From Acetobacteraceae bacterium (lineage in GTDB: Bacteria > Pseudomonadota > Alphaproteobacteria > Acetobacterales > Acetobacteraceae), in assembly GCA_027306955.1 (NCBI GenBank), contig DAHUXX010000236.1, positions 1-5,668 of the forward strand: a stretch of DNA of 5,668 nucleotides, given 5' to 3'. Numbering within the stretch: position 1 is the stretch's first letter; every line of letters begins with the position of its first letter. Under the pieces are notes generated by a model. It searched no databases. It saw only the letters and a program-made list of their open reading frames with translations, and was not told the DNA's origin. Below, piece by piece: positions 1-5,320 of this stretch. The position numbers were made by a program, and so were the translations under genes.

Positions 1-898
1 CGGCCTCCTCGGCGTCGAGGTTGATGCCGATATCGTAACGGTTGGCCAGCAGTGCCAGGTCGCGCAGCACGGGATAGAGCTCGCCCAGCACGCGGCTGCG
101 CTGCGCGCGGCTGTAGCGCGGGTGCAGCGCCGAGAGCTTGATGGAGATGCCCGGGCCCTCGATCGGCCCGCGTCTCTCGGCGGCGGCGCCGATGGCGTGG
201 ATCGCGGCCTCGTAGGCGTCGCGATAGCGGCGCGCGTCCGCCGCCGTCGCCGCGGCCTCGCCCAGCATGTCGTAGGAGTGGCGGAAACCCCTCGGCTCCA
301 GCTTGCGCGCGCGGGCCAGCGCCAGCGGGATCGTTTCGCCCATGACGAACTGCTCGCCGAGCAGCCGCATCGCGACATCGACGCCGCCGCGGATGAGCGG
401 CTCGCCGCCGCGCGCCACCAGCCGCGCCAGTGCGCCGGACAGCCCCGTCTCGTTGGCGAGCGAGGTGAGCGAGCCGGTGACCACCAGCCCCCAGGTCGCG
501 GCGTTGACGAACAGCGAGGGCGAATGGCCGAGATGCGCGCGCCAGTCGCCGCCGCCGATCTTGTCGCGTATCAGCGCGTCGCGTGTCGCCGTGTCGGGGA
601 TGCGCAGCAGCGCCTCGGCGAGGCACATCAGCGCGATGCCCTCCTCGCTGGAGAGCGCGTATTCCTGCATCAGCCCCTCGACGCCGCCGCCCTGGCGCTT
701 GCCGCGCAGGCCCCTGATCAGCCGCGCCGCGGTCGCCTGCGCCGTTTCCAGCGCGGCCGGCTCCATGCGCGCCTCGGCGAGCAGCGGCGGCAGGCACTCG
801 GTCTCGGGCGCGCGTGTCGCGTCCGTGATGCGCCGGCGCAGCGCGTCGCGGGACACGCGGTCGGCGGCGAAGGCGGCGAAGGGGCTGGTCTCGGACAT
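1..898 (-). CDS. putA: Bifunctional proline dehydrogenase / L-glutamate-gamma-semialdehyde dehydrogenase PutA, N-terminal 299 residues (cut by window edge)
   Basis: PutA oxidises proline to P5C with an FAD-containing proline dehydrogenase barrel, then oxidises glutamate semialdehyde to glutamate with an NAD-dependent aldehyde dehydrogenase domain. My translation from the ATG at 898 stays open to the left edge. It shows the PutA helical arm and the start of the barrel: EGLMQEYALSSEEGIALM near residue 90, LAEALLRIPD, TRDALIRDKIGGGDW, HLGHSPSLFVNAATWG near residue 150, then GISIKLSALHPRYS and IGINLDAEEA close to the edge. The aldehyde dehydrogenase half lies outside the window. The protein starts directly in the arm, without the roughly 50-residue ribbon-helix-helix DNA-binding domain of enterobacterial PutA, so it should not repress its own gene. 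GGGGAA at 903-908 is a modest Shine-Dalgarno 4 nt before the ATG. The gene lies 121 bp downstream of ornithine cyclodeaminase on the same strand, which fits use of the proline that enzyme makes. The family assignment is very secure. Confidence 0.95.
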   Translation of the reverse strand, partial: MSETSPFAAFAADRVSRDALRRRITDATRAPETECLPPLLAEARMEPAALETAQATAARLIRGLRGKRQGGGVEGLMQEYALSSEEGIALMCLAEALLRIPDTATRDALIRDKIGGGDWRAHLGHSPSLFVNAATWGLVVTGSLTSLANETGLSGALARLVARGGEPLIRGGVDVAMRLLGEQFVMGETIPLALARARKLEPRGFRHSYDMLGEAAATAADARRYRDAYEAAIHAIGAAAERRGPIEGPGISIKLSALHPRYSRAQRSRVLGELYPVLRDLALLANRYDIGINLDAEEA

Positions 899-947
899 GC
901 GGTTCCCCGGTGAGGCTCGGCGCAGCATGCCGCGCCAGGCGTGCCCA

Positions 948-1009
948 ATGGAAGGGCGCGCGTGATGGAAGGGCGCGCGTGATGGAAGGGCGTGCGCGAT
1001 GGAAGGGCG
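948..1009. repeat. 17-bp tandem repeat, about 3.6 copies, between ocd and putA
   Basis: Three full units follow head to tail at 948-964, 965-981 and 982-998, and a partial 11-bp unit follows at 999-1009. Units 1 and 2 are identical (ATGGAAGGGCGCGCGTG). Unit 3 differs by two adjacent swaps near its end (CGTGCGCG instead of CGCGCGTG). A run of seven G follows at 1009-1015. The array fills half of the 121-bp spacer between the ocd stop codon and the putA start. Seen from the genes' strand, each unit carries CCCTTCCAT. The unit length is not a multiple of three and the array is not inside a gene. It could be a simple slippage-generated repeat or a set of regulator sites. Nothing in the sequence decides between these. 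Confidence 0.9.
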
Positions 1010-1019
1010 GGGGGGCGAG

Positions 1020-2063
1020 TCAGGCGGCGCGCAGGATCATGCCGAACAGGTCGCGTGGGTCGTCGGGGTCGGCCAGCATGTCCAGCCGCTCGAAGACCGG
1101 GGTCCGCAGCACCTGGTCGCGCACGTAGCGCAGCGCCGAGAAATCCTCGATCGCGAAGCCGACGGAATCGAACAGCGTGATCTCGCTCGCGCTGCGCCGC
1201 CCCGGCACCTCGCCCGCGACGACACGCCACAGCTCGCTCACCGGGTAATCCGGCGGCAATTGCTGGATCTCGCCCTCGATCCTCGTCTGCGGCGGATATT
1301 CCACGAAGATGCTCGAGCGCAGCAGGATGTCGCGGTGCAGCTCGGTCTTGCCCGGGCAGTCGCCGCCGATCGCGTTGATGTGCGTCCCGGCGCCGACCAG
1401 GTTGTCGGAGAGGATGGTCGCGCACTGCTTGTCGGCCGTCGCGGTGGTGATGACCTGCGCGCCCTGAACCGCCGCCTCCACCGAGGCGCACGGCGTGACC
1501 TCGAAGCCCAGGTGCCTGAGGTTGTCAGCGCATTTGCGCGTCGCCGCCGGGTCGATGTCGTGCAGCCGCAGCCGCTCGATGCCGAGCAGCGCGCGGAACG
1601 CCAGCGCCTGGAACTCGGACTGCGCGCCGTTGCCGATCAGCGCCATCGTCCGCACGCCCGCGGGCGCGAGGTATCTGGCCGCCACCGCGGAGGTCGCCGC
1701 CGTGCGCATGGCGGTGAGGATGGTCATCTCGGACAGCAGGATCGGATAGCCGGTCGCGACGTCCGCGAGCAGGCCGAAGGCGGTGACGGTCTGCCGCCCC
1801 GTGCGCGTGTTCTTCGGGTGCCCGTTCACGTACTTGAAGGCGTAGAGCGTGTCGTGGCTCGCCGGCATCAGCTCGATCACGCCGTCCGGCGAGTGCGCCG
1901 CCACGCGCGCCGTCTTCTGGAAGCTTTCCCAGCGGCGGAAATCCTCCTCGATGTAGCCGGCAAGCTCCGTGAGGAAGCGCTCGGCGCCGATCGCGTTGAT
2001 CAGCTTCATCATGGCATCGACGCTGACGAAGGGGACGATATTGAGGCTGGCGGGCGCGGACAT
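1020..2063 (-). CDS. ocd: Ornithine cyclodeaminase
   Basis: A 347-residue cytoplasmic NAD-dependent enzyme that converts L-ornithine to L-proline plus ammonia. Length and layout match the Pseudomonas putida-type enzyme (about 350 residues) throughout. Catalytic residues by family comparison are Glu64 in GVIELMP, Lys77 in AFKYVNGHP, Arg120 in AMRTAATS and Asp235 in GGDCPGKTEL. The Rossmann glycine motif is GNGAQSEFQ at residues 144-152. FVEYPPQTRIEGEIQQLP and TLFDSVGFAIED in the C-terminal third are also typical of true ornithine cyclodeaminases rather than other mu-crystallin relatives. The start at 2063 is fixed by AAGGAG at 2070-2075, 6 nt upstream, and by overlap with the arginase stop (TGATG). 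The two genes are therefore very probably translated from one mRNA with coupling. The reading frame stays open upstream through the arginase gene, but that part has no homology. The enzyme links arginase to PutA in the same gene run. Confidence 0.96.
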   Translation of the reverse strand: MSAPASLNIVPFVSVDAMMKLINAIGAERFLTELAGYIEEDFRRWESFQKTARVAAHSPDGVIELMPASHDTLYAFKYVNGHPKNTRTGRQTVTAFGLLADVATGYPILLSEMTILTAMRTAATSAVAARYLAPAGVRTMALIGNGAQSEFQALAFRALLGIERLRLHDIDPAATRKCADNLRHLGFEVTPCASVEAAVQGAQVITTATADKQCATILSDNLVGAGTHINAIGGDCPGKTELHRDILLRSSIFVEYPPQTRIEGEIQQLPPDYPVSELWRVVAGEVPGRRSASEITLFDSVGFAIEDFSALRYVRDQVLRTPVFERLDMLADPDDPRDLFGMILRAA

Positions 2064-2995
2064 CAGAAACTCCTTGTCGGGCGGTCCAGGACACGGCGGC
2101 CGAACAGGCTCGCCACGAGGTCGACCAGCAGCATCGCGGTGCGGCCGCGCTCGTCGAGGAAAGGGTTCAGCTCCACGAGGTCGAGGCTGGAGACGAGCCC
2201 GCTGTCGTGCAGCATCTCCATCACCAGGTGCGCCTCGCGGAAGCTGGCACCGCCGGGCACGGTGGTGCCGACCGCGGGTGCGATGGAGGGATCGAGGAAA
2301 TCGACGTCGAGGCTGACGTGCAGCAGCCCGTCCAGCGCGCGCACACGCTCCAGCACCTGCCGCAACAGGGGGGCGACGCTGTGCTCGTCGATCGCGCGCA
2401 TGTCGAAGACGGTGATGCCGCTGTCGGTGAGCGCGCGGCGCTCCGCGGCATCGACGCTGCGGATGCCGAGCATCGCGACATGGCCGGGCTCGACCGTCGC
2501 CGCGAGCTTCGGCAGCCCGCCGGCGAAGCCGGGCTGGCCGGTGAGGTAGGCCACGGGGGTTCCGTGGATGTTGCCGCTCTCGGTCGAGCGGAGAGAGTGG
2601 AAATCCGGGTGCGCGTCGAGCCAGAGCACGAACAGCGGCCGGCCCAGCAGCGCCGCGCGCCGCGCCAGCCCCGCGACGGTGCCGGCGGAGAGCGAGTGGT
2701 CGCCGCCCATGAAGACCGGCATGCTGCCCTCCGCGCTCGCGGCGAACGCCACCTCGGCGAGCGTCTCCACCCAGGCGGCGACCTGCGGCAGGTTCTTGAG
2801 CGCCGGGTTGGGAAAGCTCGCCGGGCGCGGCGGCGGCGCGCAGAGCGTGCCGAGGTCGTCCACGCGATGCCCGAGGCTCGCGATCGCCTCGGCCAGCCCC
2901 GCGGTGCGCAGCGCGCTCGGGCCCATTTCGCAGCCGCGCCGCCCGGCGCCGTCCTGCACCGGCGCCCCGATCAGTTTGCAAACCCGTGTCGTCAT
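2063..2995 (-). CDS. rocF: Arginase (ureohydrolase family)
   Basis: A 310-residue cytoplasmic binuclear manganese enzyme that hydrolyses L-arginine to ornithine and urea. All metal ligands of the family are visible: His100 in GGDHS, Asp127/His129/Asp131 in WLDAHPDFH, and Asp230/Asp232 in SLDVDFLDP. His144 in SGNIHGTP and Glu275 in VELNP match the catalytic His and guanidinium-binding Glu of animal arginase I. Residues that contact the amino acid part of arginine are mostly kept (Ser140, Asn142, Asp182, Glu185). This favours arginase over agmatinase or guanidinobutyrase. The position of arginase I Asn130 is His133 here. I chose the ATG at 2995 because the arginase core begins at once (KLIGAPVQDGAGRRGCEMGP) and a GGGGAG lies 3 nt upstream. 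An in-frame ATG at 3067 would add 24 non-conserved residues across the regulatory spacer. The gene heads the arginase-ocd-putA run and is divergent from an Lrp-type regulator, its likely controller. I see no convincing sigma70 promoter for it. Confidence 0.94.
   Translation of the reverse strand: MTTRVCKLIGAPVQDGAGRRGCEMGPSALRTAGLAEAIASLGHRVDDLGTLCAPPPRPASFPNPALKNLPQVAAWVETLAEVAFAASAEGSMPVFMGGDHSLSAGTVAGLARRAALLGRPLFVLWLDAHPDFHSLRSTESGNIHGTPVAYLTGQPGFAGGLPKLAATVEPGHVAMLGIRSVDAAERRALTDSGITVFDMRAIDEHSVAPLLRQVLERVRALDGLLHVSLDVDFLDPSIAPAVGTTVPGGASFREAHLVMEMLHDSGLVSSLDLVELNPFLDERGRTAMLLVDLVASLFGRRVLDRPTRSF
2070..2075 (-). promoter_or_regulatory. Shine-Dalgarno of ornithine cyclodeaminase, inside the end of the arginase gene
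   Basis: AAGGAG read on the minus strand, 6 nt ahead of the ATG at 2063. It lies within the Thr-Arg-Ser codons just before the arginase TGA (2065-2063). It fixes the cyclodeaminase start and supports translational coupling across the one-base stop/start overlap. Confidence 0.85.
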
Positions 2996-3069
2996 CCGCT
3001 CCCCATCCGTCCGCGATGGCCGTCCGCGCGGAATCAAGCAGCGCGGCATGGCGGGCTGAACAGGCAATC

Positions 3070-3098
3070 TTGGCAGGTCAGCAAACGATCTTTACCAT
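3070..3098 (+). promoter_or_regulatory. Candidate sigma70 promoter of the Lrp-family regulator gene
   Basis: TTGGCA (3070-3075), a 17-bp spacer, and TACCAT (3093-3098). This is five of six -35 consensus bases and four of six -10 bases with ideal spacing, in an unusually AT-rich patch for this window. The predicted transcription start near 3105 leaves a leader of roughly 26 nt that includes GGAAAG (3123-3128) before the ATG at 3131. It was identified by eye only. Confidence 0.5.
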
Positions 3099-3115
3099 TC
3101 CGCCGCCAGGAATGG
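3095..3115. promoter_or_regulatory. Perfect 7-7-7 inverted repeat, candidate operator between the arginase and regulator genes
   Basis: CCATTCC (3095-3101), a 7-bp spacer, then GGAATGG (3109-3115). The dyad overlaps the proposed -10 box and the predicted transcription start of the divergent Lrp-family gene, which is where an autorepressor would bind. Lrp-family proteins bind as dimers or octamers to degenerate dyads in exactly such divergent spacers. Binding by this regulator is inference. Confidence 0.45.
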
Positions 3116-3130
3116 CCGAATTGGAAAGCG

Positions 3131-3568
3131 ATGGACGAGATCGACACCAGGCTCACCGCGCGGCTGCGCCATAACGGGCGGCAGAGCATCTCGGCACTCG
3201 CCGCGGAACTCGGCCTGTCGCGGGCCACGGTGCGCGCGCGCATCGAGCGGCTGGAGCGGTCGGGCACCATCCTCGGCTACACCGTCATTCTGAAGTCCGA
3301 CGCCATCGAGCAGCCGGTGCGCGGCATCGTGATGATCGCGGTCGAGGGCGTCGCGGCGGACCGCGTCGTGCGCAGCCTCGCGGGCTTCGCCGAGATCGCC
3401 GCCATCCACACCACCAACGGGCGCTGGGACCTGGTGGTGGAGCTTGGCACCGAGAGCCTCGCCGACCTCGACGCGGCGCTGCGGCGCATCCGCCTGATCC
3501 AGGGCGTACGCGACAGCGAGACCAACCTGCTGCTGGCCACGCCCCGCTCGACCCGGGCGCGGCTCTAG
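3131..3568 (+). CDS. Lrp/AsnC-family transcriptional regulator, probably of arginine/ornithine catabolism
   Basis: A 145-residue DNA-binding protein, close to the usual Lrp size of about 150-160. The N-terminal winged helix-turn-helix spans about residues 2-52, with recognition helix region LAAELGLSRATVRARIERLE (23-42) and the linker SGTILGYTVIL. The C-terminal RAM ligand-binding domain covers about residues 64-138 and includes TTNGRWDLVVEL (94-105), the glycine loop that lines the effector pocket in this family. The start is supported by GGAAAG at 3123-3128, 2 nt before the ATG, a rather short spacing. It is divergent from the arginase gene across 135 bp holding a promoter-like element and a palindrome. 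By analogy with ArcR and PutR of alphaproteobacteria, it probably senses arginine, ornithine or proline and controls the left-hand genes, its own gene and perhaps putA. The effector and the targets are inferred. The nearby downstream transporter might be co-transcribed. Confidence 0.92.
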   Translation: MDEIDTRLTARLRHNGRQSISALAAELGLSRATVRARIERLERSGTILGYTVILKSDAIEQPVRGIVMIAVEGVAADRVVRSLAGFAEIAAIHTTNGRWDLVVELGTESLADLDAALRRIRLIQGVRDSETNLLLATPRSTRARL

Positions 3569-3600
3569 ACGCGGGGACAGGGTAGGCAGCGCCGCCCGGA

Positions 3601-3616
3601 CATGCGATGGCGCATG
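3601..3616 (+). promoter_or_regulatory. Hairpin directly before the annotated transporter start
   Basis: CATGCG (3601-3606), loop ATGG, CGCATG (3611-3616): a perfect 6-bp stem with a 4-nt loop, ending 1 nt before the GTG at 3618. It occupies the place where a Shine-Dalgarno for that start would be expected, and none is visible there. It lacks a following T-run, so it is not a typical intrinsic terminator. It may block initiation at 3618, or it may be a chance dyad. The rest of the 49-bp gap after the regulator gene shows no other signal. Confidence 0.4.
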
Positions 3617-3617
3617 C

Positions 3618-4538
3618 GTGTCCGCCGAAGCGACGACAGCCATCCCCCGCGAGGGGCTGCCGGTGCGTGGCCTGGCGCAGCTCGCCGCCTCGGTGGTGCT
3701 GCTTGCCAGCGCCTGGCCGATCACCAAGCTCGCGATCGAGGACGGCGCGCAGCCGCTGTGGTTCGCCGCCGGCCGCGCCGGGGTTTCCTGCCTGACCGCG
3801 ACCGCGGTGCTGCTGCTGACGACGGGGCGCGTGCGGCTGCCCGGGCGGCGGGACATGCCGGCGGTGCTCTCCGTGGGGTTGCTGCAACTCGCCCTGTTCT
3901 TCGCGCTGGCGCACATTGCGGTGGCCTACGTCACGGCGGGGCGCACGACCATCCTCGCCAACGTCACCACGATCTGGATCGCGCCGCTTTCCTACGTGCT
4001 GCTGCGCGAGCGCGTCTCGGCGCGGCGTTGGACCGCGGCGGGGATCGGGCTCGCCGGCGTGGTCGTGCTGATGGGGCCATGGGCGATCAACTGGCACGCG
4101 AAGGGCGTGCTGCTCGGCCACGTGCTGCTGCTGATCGCCGCCGGCGGCTTCTCGGCCGCGATCCTCACGGTGCGCCGCTTCCCGCCGGAGCACCGGATGC
4201 TGGACCTGCTGCCCTGGTGCTTCGGGCTCGCGACGCTGGTGCTGCTGCCGCTTGCCTGGCTGGAGGCGCCGCAGCCCACGGCGTGGGGCATCGGCGCCCG
4301 CTGGTCGCTGGCCTATATCGGCGGGCTTGCCGGGCCGGCCGGCACCTGGTGCGTGATGGAGGCGGCGGCGAGCCTGCCGGCGATGATCTCCTCCGTCGGC
4401 TTCCTCGCCACACCGGCGGCGGGGCTGCTGTTCTCCGCCTGGTGGCTGGGCGAAGCGATCGGCCCCGACCTCATCGCCGGCACGGTGCTGGTGCTGGCGG
4501 GCGTGGCCGTCGCCGCGTGGCCCCCGCGAAAGCGGTGA
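3618..4538 (+). CDS. EamA/DMT-family membrane transporter
   Basis: A 306-residue inner-membrane protein with ten predicted hydrophobic segments at about residues 17-37, 46-67, 79-104, 108-129, 136-154, 162-183, 195-214, 226-247, 256-278 and 283-301. This is the two-times-five EamA repeat layout. Family features are the first helix with ASAWPITKLAIE, AYVTAGRTTILANVTTIWIAP in the third and fourth helices, LLRERVSARRW after the fourth, and the second-half AGPAGTWCVMEAAASLPAMI with GFLATPAAG and WWLGEAIGPDLI. EamA proteins commonly export amino acids or other small metabolites, but the substrate is not readable here. The location next to an amino-acid-type Lrp regulator makes amino-acid or metabolite efflux a reasonable guess. 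The start is uncertain. The longest form uses GTG at 3618, which lacks a visible Shine-Dalgarno. A second in-frame GTG at 3663 has GAGGGG at 3651-3656 with 6-nt spacing and would give 291 residues starting at the first helix. The stop lies 2 bp before the next gene. Confidence 0.88.
   Translation: MSAEATTAIPREGLPVRGLAQLAASVVLLASAWPITKLAIEDGAQPLWFAAGRAGVSCLTATAVLLLTTGRVRLPGRRDMPAVLSVGLLQLALFFALAHIAVAYVTAGRTTILANVTTIWIAPLSYVLLRERVSARRWTAAGIGLAGVVVLMGPWAINWHAKGVLLGHVLLLIAAGGFSAAILTVRRFPPEHRMLDLLPWCFGLATLVLLPLAWLEAPQPTAWGIGARWSLAYIGGLAGPAGTWCVMEAAASLPAMISSVGFLATPAAGLLFSAWWLGEAIGPDLIAGTVLVLAGVAVAAWPPRKR
3651..3656 (+). promoter_or_regulatory. Possible Shine-Dalgarno for the alternative transporter start (GTG at 3663)
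   Basis: GAGGGG followed by 6 nt and an in-frame GTG at 3663. It is better placed than anything before the GTG at 3618 and would remove 15 N-terminal residues that precede the first membrane helix. Confidence 0.4.
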
Positions 4539-4540
4539 CG

Positions 4541-5320
4541 ATGCTGCTGCGCGCGATCGAACGCGGCCCAATCGAGCCGGGAGGGGCCACGCCCGCGCTG
4601 GCGATGACGCACGGGCTGTTCGGCCGCGCCACCAATCTCGCGACGGTGCAGAAACGTCTCGCGGAGCGTCGCCGGGTGCTGGCGCTCGACCTGCGCAACC
4701 ACGGCGGCAGCCCGCACGCGCCTGGCATGACCTACCCCGAGATGGCGGCGGACGTGGTGGAGACGCTGGCCTCGCTCGGCGCGGCACCCTGCGACCTGCT
4801 CGGTCATTCCATGGGCGGAAAGGTCGCGATGACCGTCGCGCTGCGCCACCCAGGGACGGTGCGCCGGCTGTTCGTCGCGGACATCGCGCCGGTACGCTAT
4901 CGCAGCGAGTTCAACGCCTATATCGCGGCGATGCGCGGCATGCGGCTGTTTCCCGGCATGACCCGCGCGGACGCCGACGCGGCGCTGGCCCCGGCCGCCC
5001 CGGACCCTTCCGTGCGTGGCTTCCTCGCCCAGAACCTGATGACCGGGCGGGAGCCGCGCTGGACCGTGGGGCTCGAGGAAATCGCCGCCGGGCTCTACGA
5101 CATTCTCGACTGGCCGATCGCGGAAGGGCACTTCGAGGGGCCGGTGCTGTTTCTCACCGGCGGGCGTTCGCGCTACGTGCGCGAGGAACACCACGAGGCA
5201 ATCCGTGCCCTGTTCCCCGCCGTCCGCTTCGCGGTGCTGCCGGCGGCCGGCCACTGGCTGCACGCCGACGACCCCGAGGGGTTCGTGCGCGCGGTCGAGG
5301 AGTTCATCAGCCAGCCTTGA
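4541..5320 (+). CDS. Alpha/beta-fold hydrolase, YbfF/ABHD11-like esterase type
   Basis: A 259-residue protein, the same size as E. coli esterase YbfF and the core of mitochondrial ABHD11. Family marks are the oxyanion segment HGLFG (24-28), DLRNHGGSPH (50-59), nucleophile elbow GHSMGGK with Ser90, ADIAPV with Asp114 as the likely triad acid, and AGHWLH with His238. The usual acid position after the seventh strand reads GGRSRYV with no Asp or Glu, as in this subfamily, where the DIAP aspartate takes the role. It is probably a cytoplasmic acyl-ester or thioester hydrolase. No signal peptide is seen and the substrate is unknown. The ATG lies 2 bp after the transporter stop with only a weak purine-rich stretch upstream, so translation is probably coupled to the transporter. 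Its open frame continues upstream through the transporter gene, but that part is a codon-bias shadow. The 3' end overlaps the convergent cupin gene by 14 bp. The partner role with the transporter is not evident. Confidence 0.92.
   Translation: MLLRAIERGPIEPGGATPALAMTHGLFGRATNLATVQKRLAERRRVLALDLRNHGGSPHAPGMTYPEMAADVVETLASLGAAPCDLLGHSMGGKVAMTVALRHPGTVRRLFVADIAPVRYRSEFNAYIAAMRGMRLFPGMTRADADAALAPAAPDPSVRGFLAQNLMTGREPRWTVGLEEIAAGLYDILDWPIAEGHFEGPVLFLTGGRSRYVREEHHEAIRALFPAVRFAVLPAAGHWLHADDPEGFVRAVEEFISQP

Noticed and set aside
919..936. GGCGC ... GCGCC hairpin between the tandem repeat and putA.
   Set aside because: The 5-bp stem with an 8-nt loop and no T-run is too weak for a terminator or riboswitch call in this composition.
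999..2549. Long plus-strand open frame (516 codons) antisense to ocd and part of the arginase gene.
   Set aside because: Composition is Arg/Ala/Gly-rich with no family motif, as expected opposite high-GC codons. The minus strand carries two well-recognised enzymes here.
1020..2981. Possible arginase/ornithine cyclodeaminase fusion from a 653-codon open frame.
   Set aside because: The upstream part is the arginase gene read out of frame and has no homology. A strong Shine-Dalgarno and ATG define the cyclodeaminase start at 2063.
3007..3028. CCGTCCGCG repeated directly at 3007-3015 and 3020-3028 upstream of the arginase start.
   Set aside because: Two GC-rich 9-mers in GC-rich DNA are weak evidence, and no matching site was seen near the other genes.
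2996..3067. Longer arginase starting at the ATG at 3067.
   Set aside because: The extra 24 residues lie before the conserved N-terminus, have no family match and would cover the regulatory spacer. The ATG at 2995 has a purine-rich GGGGAG nearby.
3055..3082. GCTGA ... TCAGC dyad with an 18-bp spacer in the arginase-regulator spacer.
   Set aside because: The 5-bp arms with a long spacer are expected by chance. It is much weaker than the 3095-3115 palindrome.
2207..3130. Open frame running into the Lrp-family gene from inside the arginase region.
   Set aside because: It is low-complexity antisense coding of the arginase gene. The Lrp family domain starts at the ATG at 3131.
3602..4540. N-terminal extension of the hydrolase frame through the transporter gene.
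   Set aside because: It is Arg/Ala-rich with no motif and out of frame with a clear EamA protein. The hydrolase fold begins right after the ATG at 4541.
4313..5263. Minus-strand open frame of 316 codons opposite the hydrolase.
   Set aside because: Composition is that of an antisense shadow with no recognisable domain. The plus strand carries a complete catalytic set.
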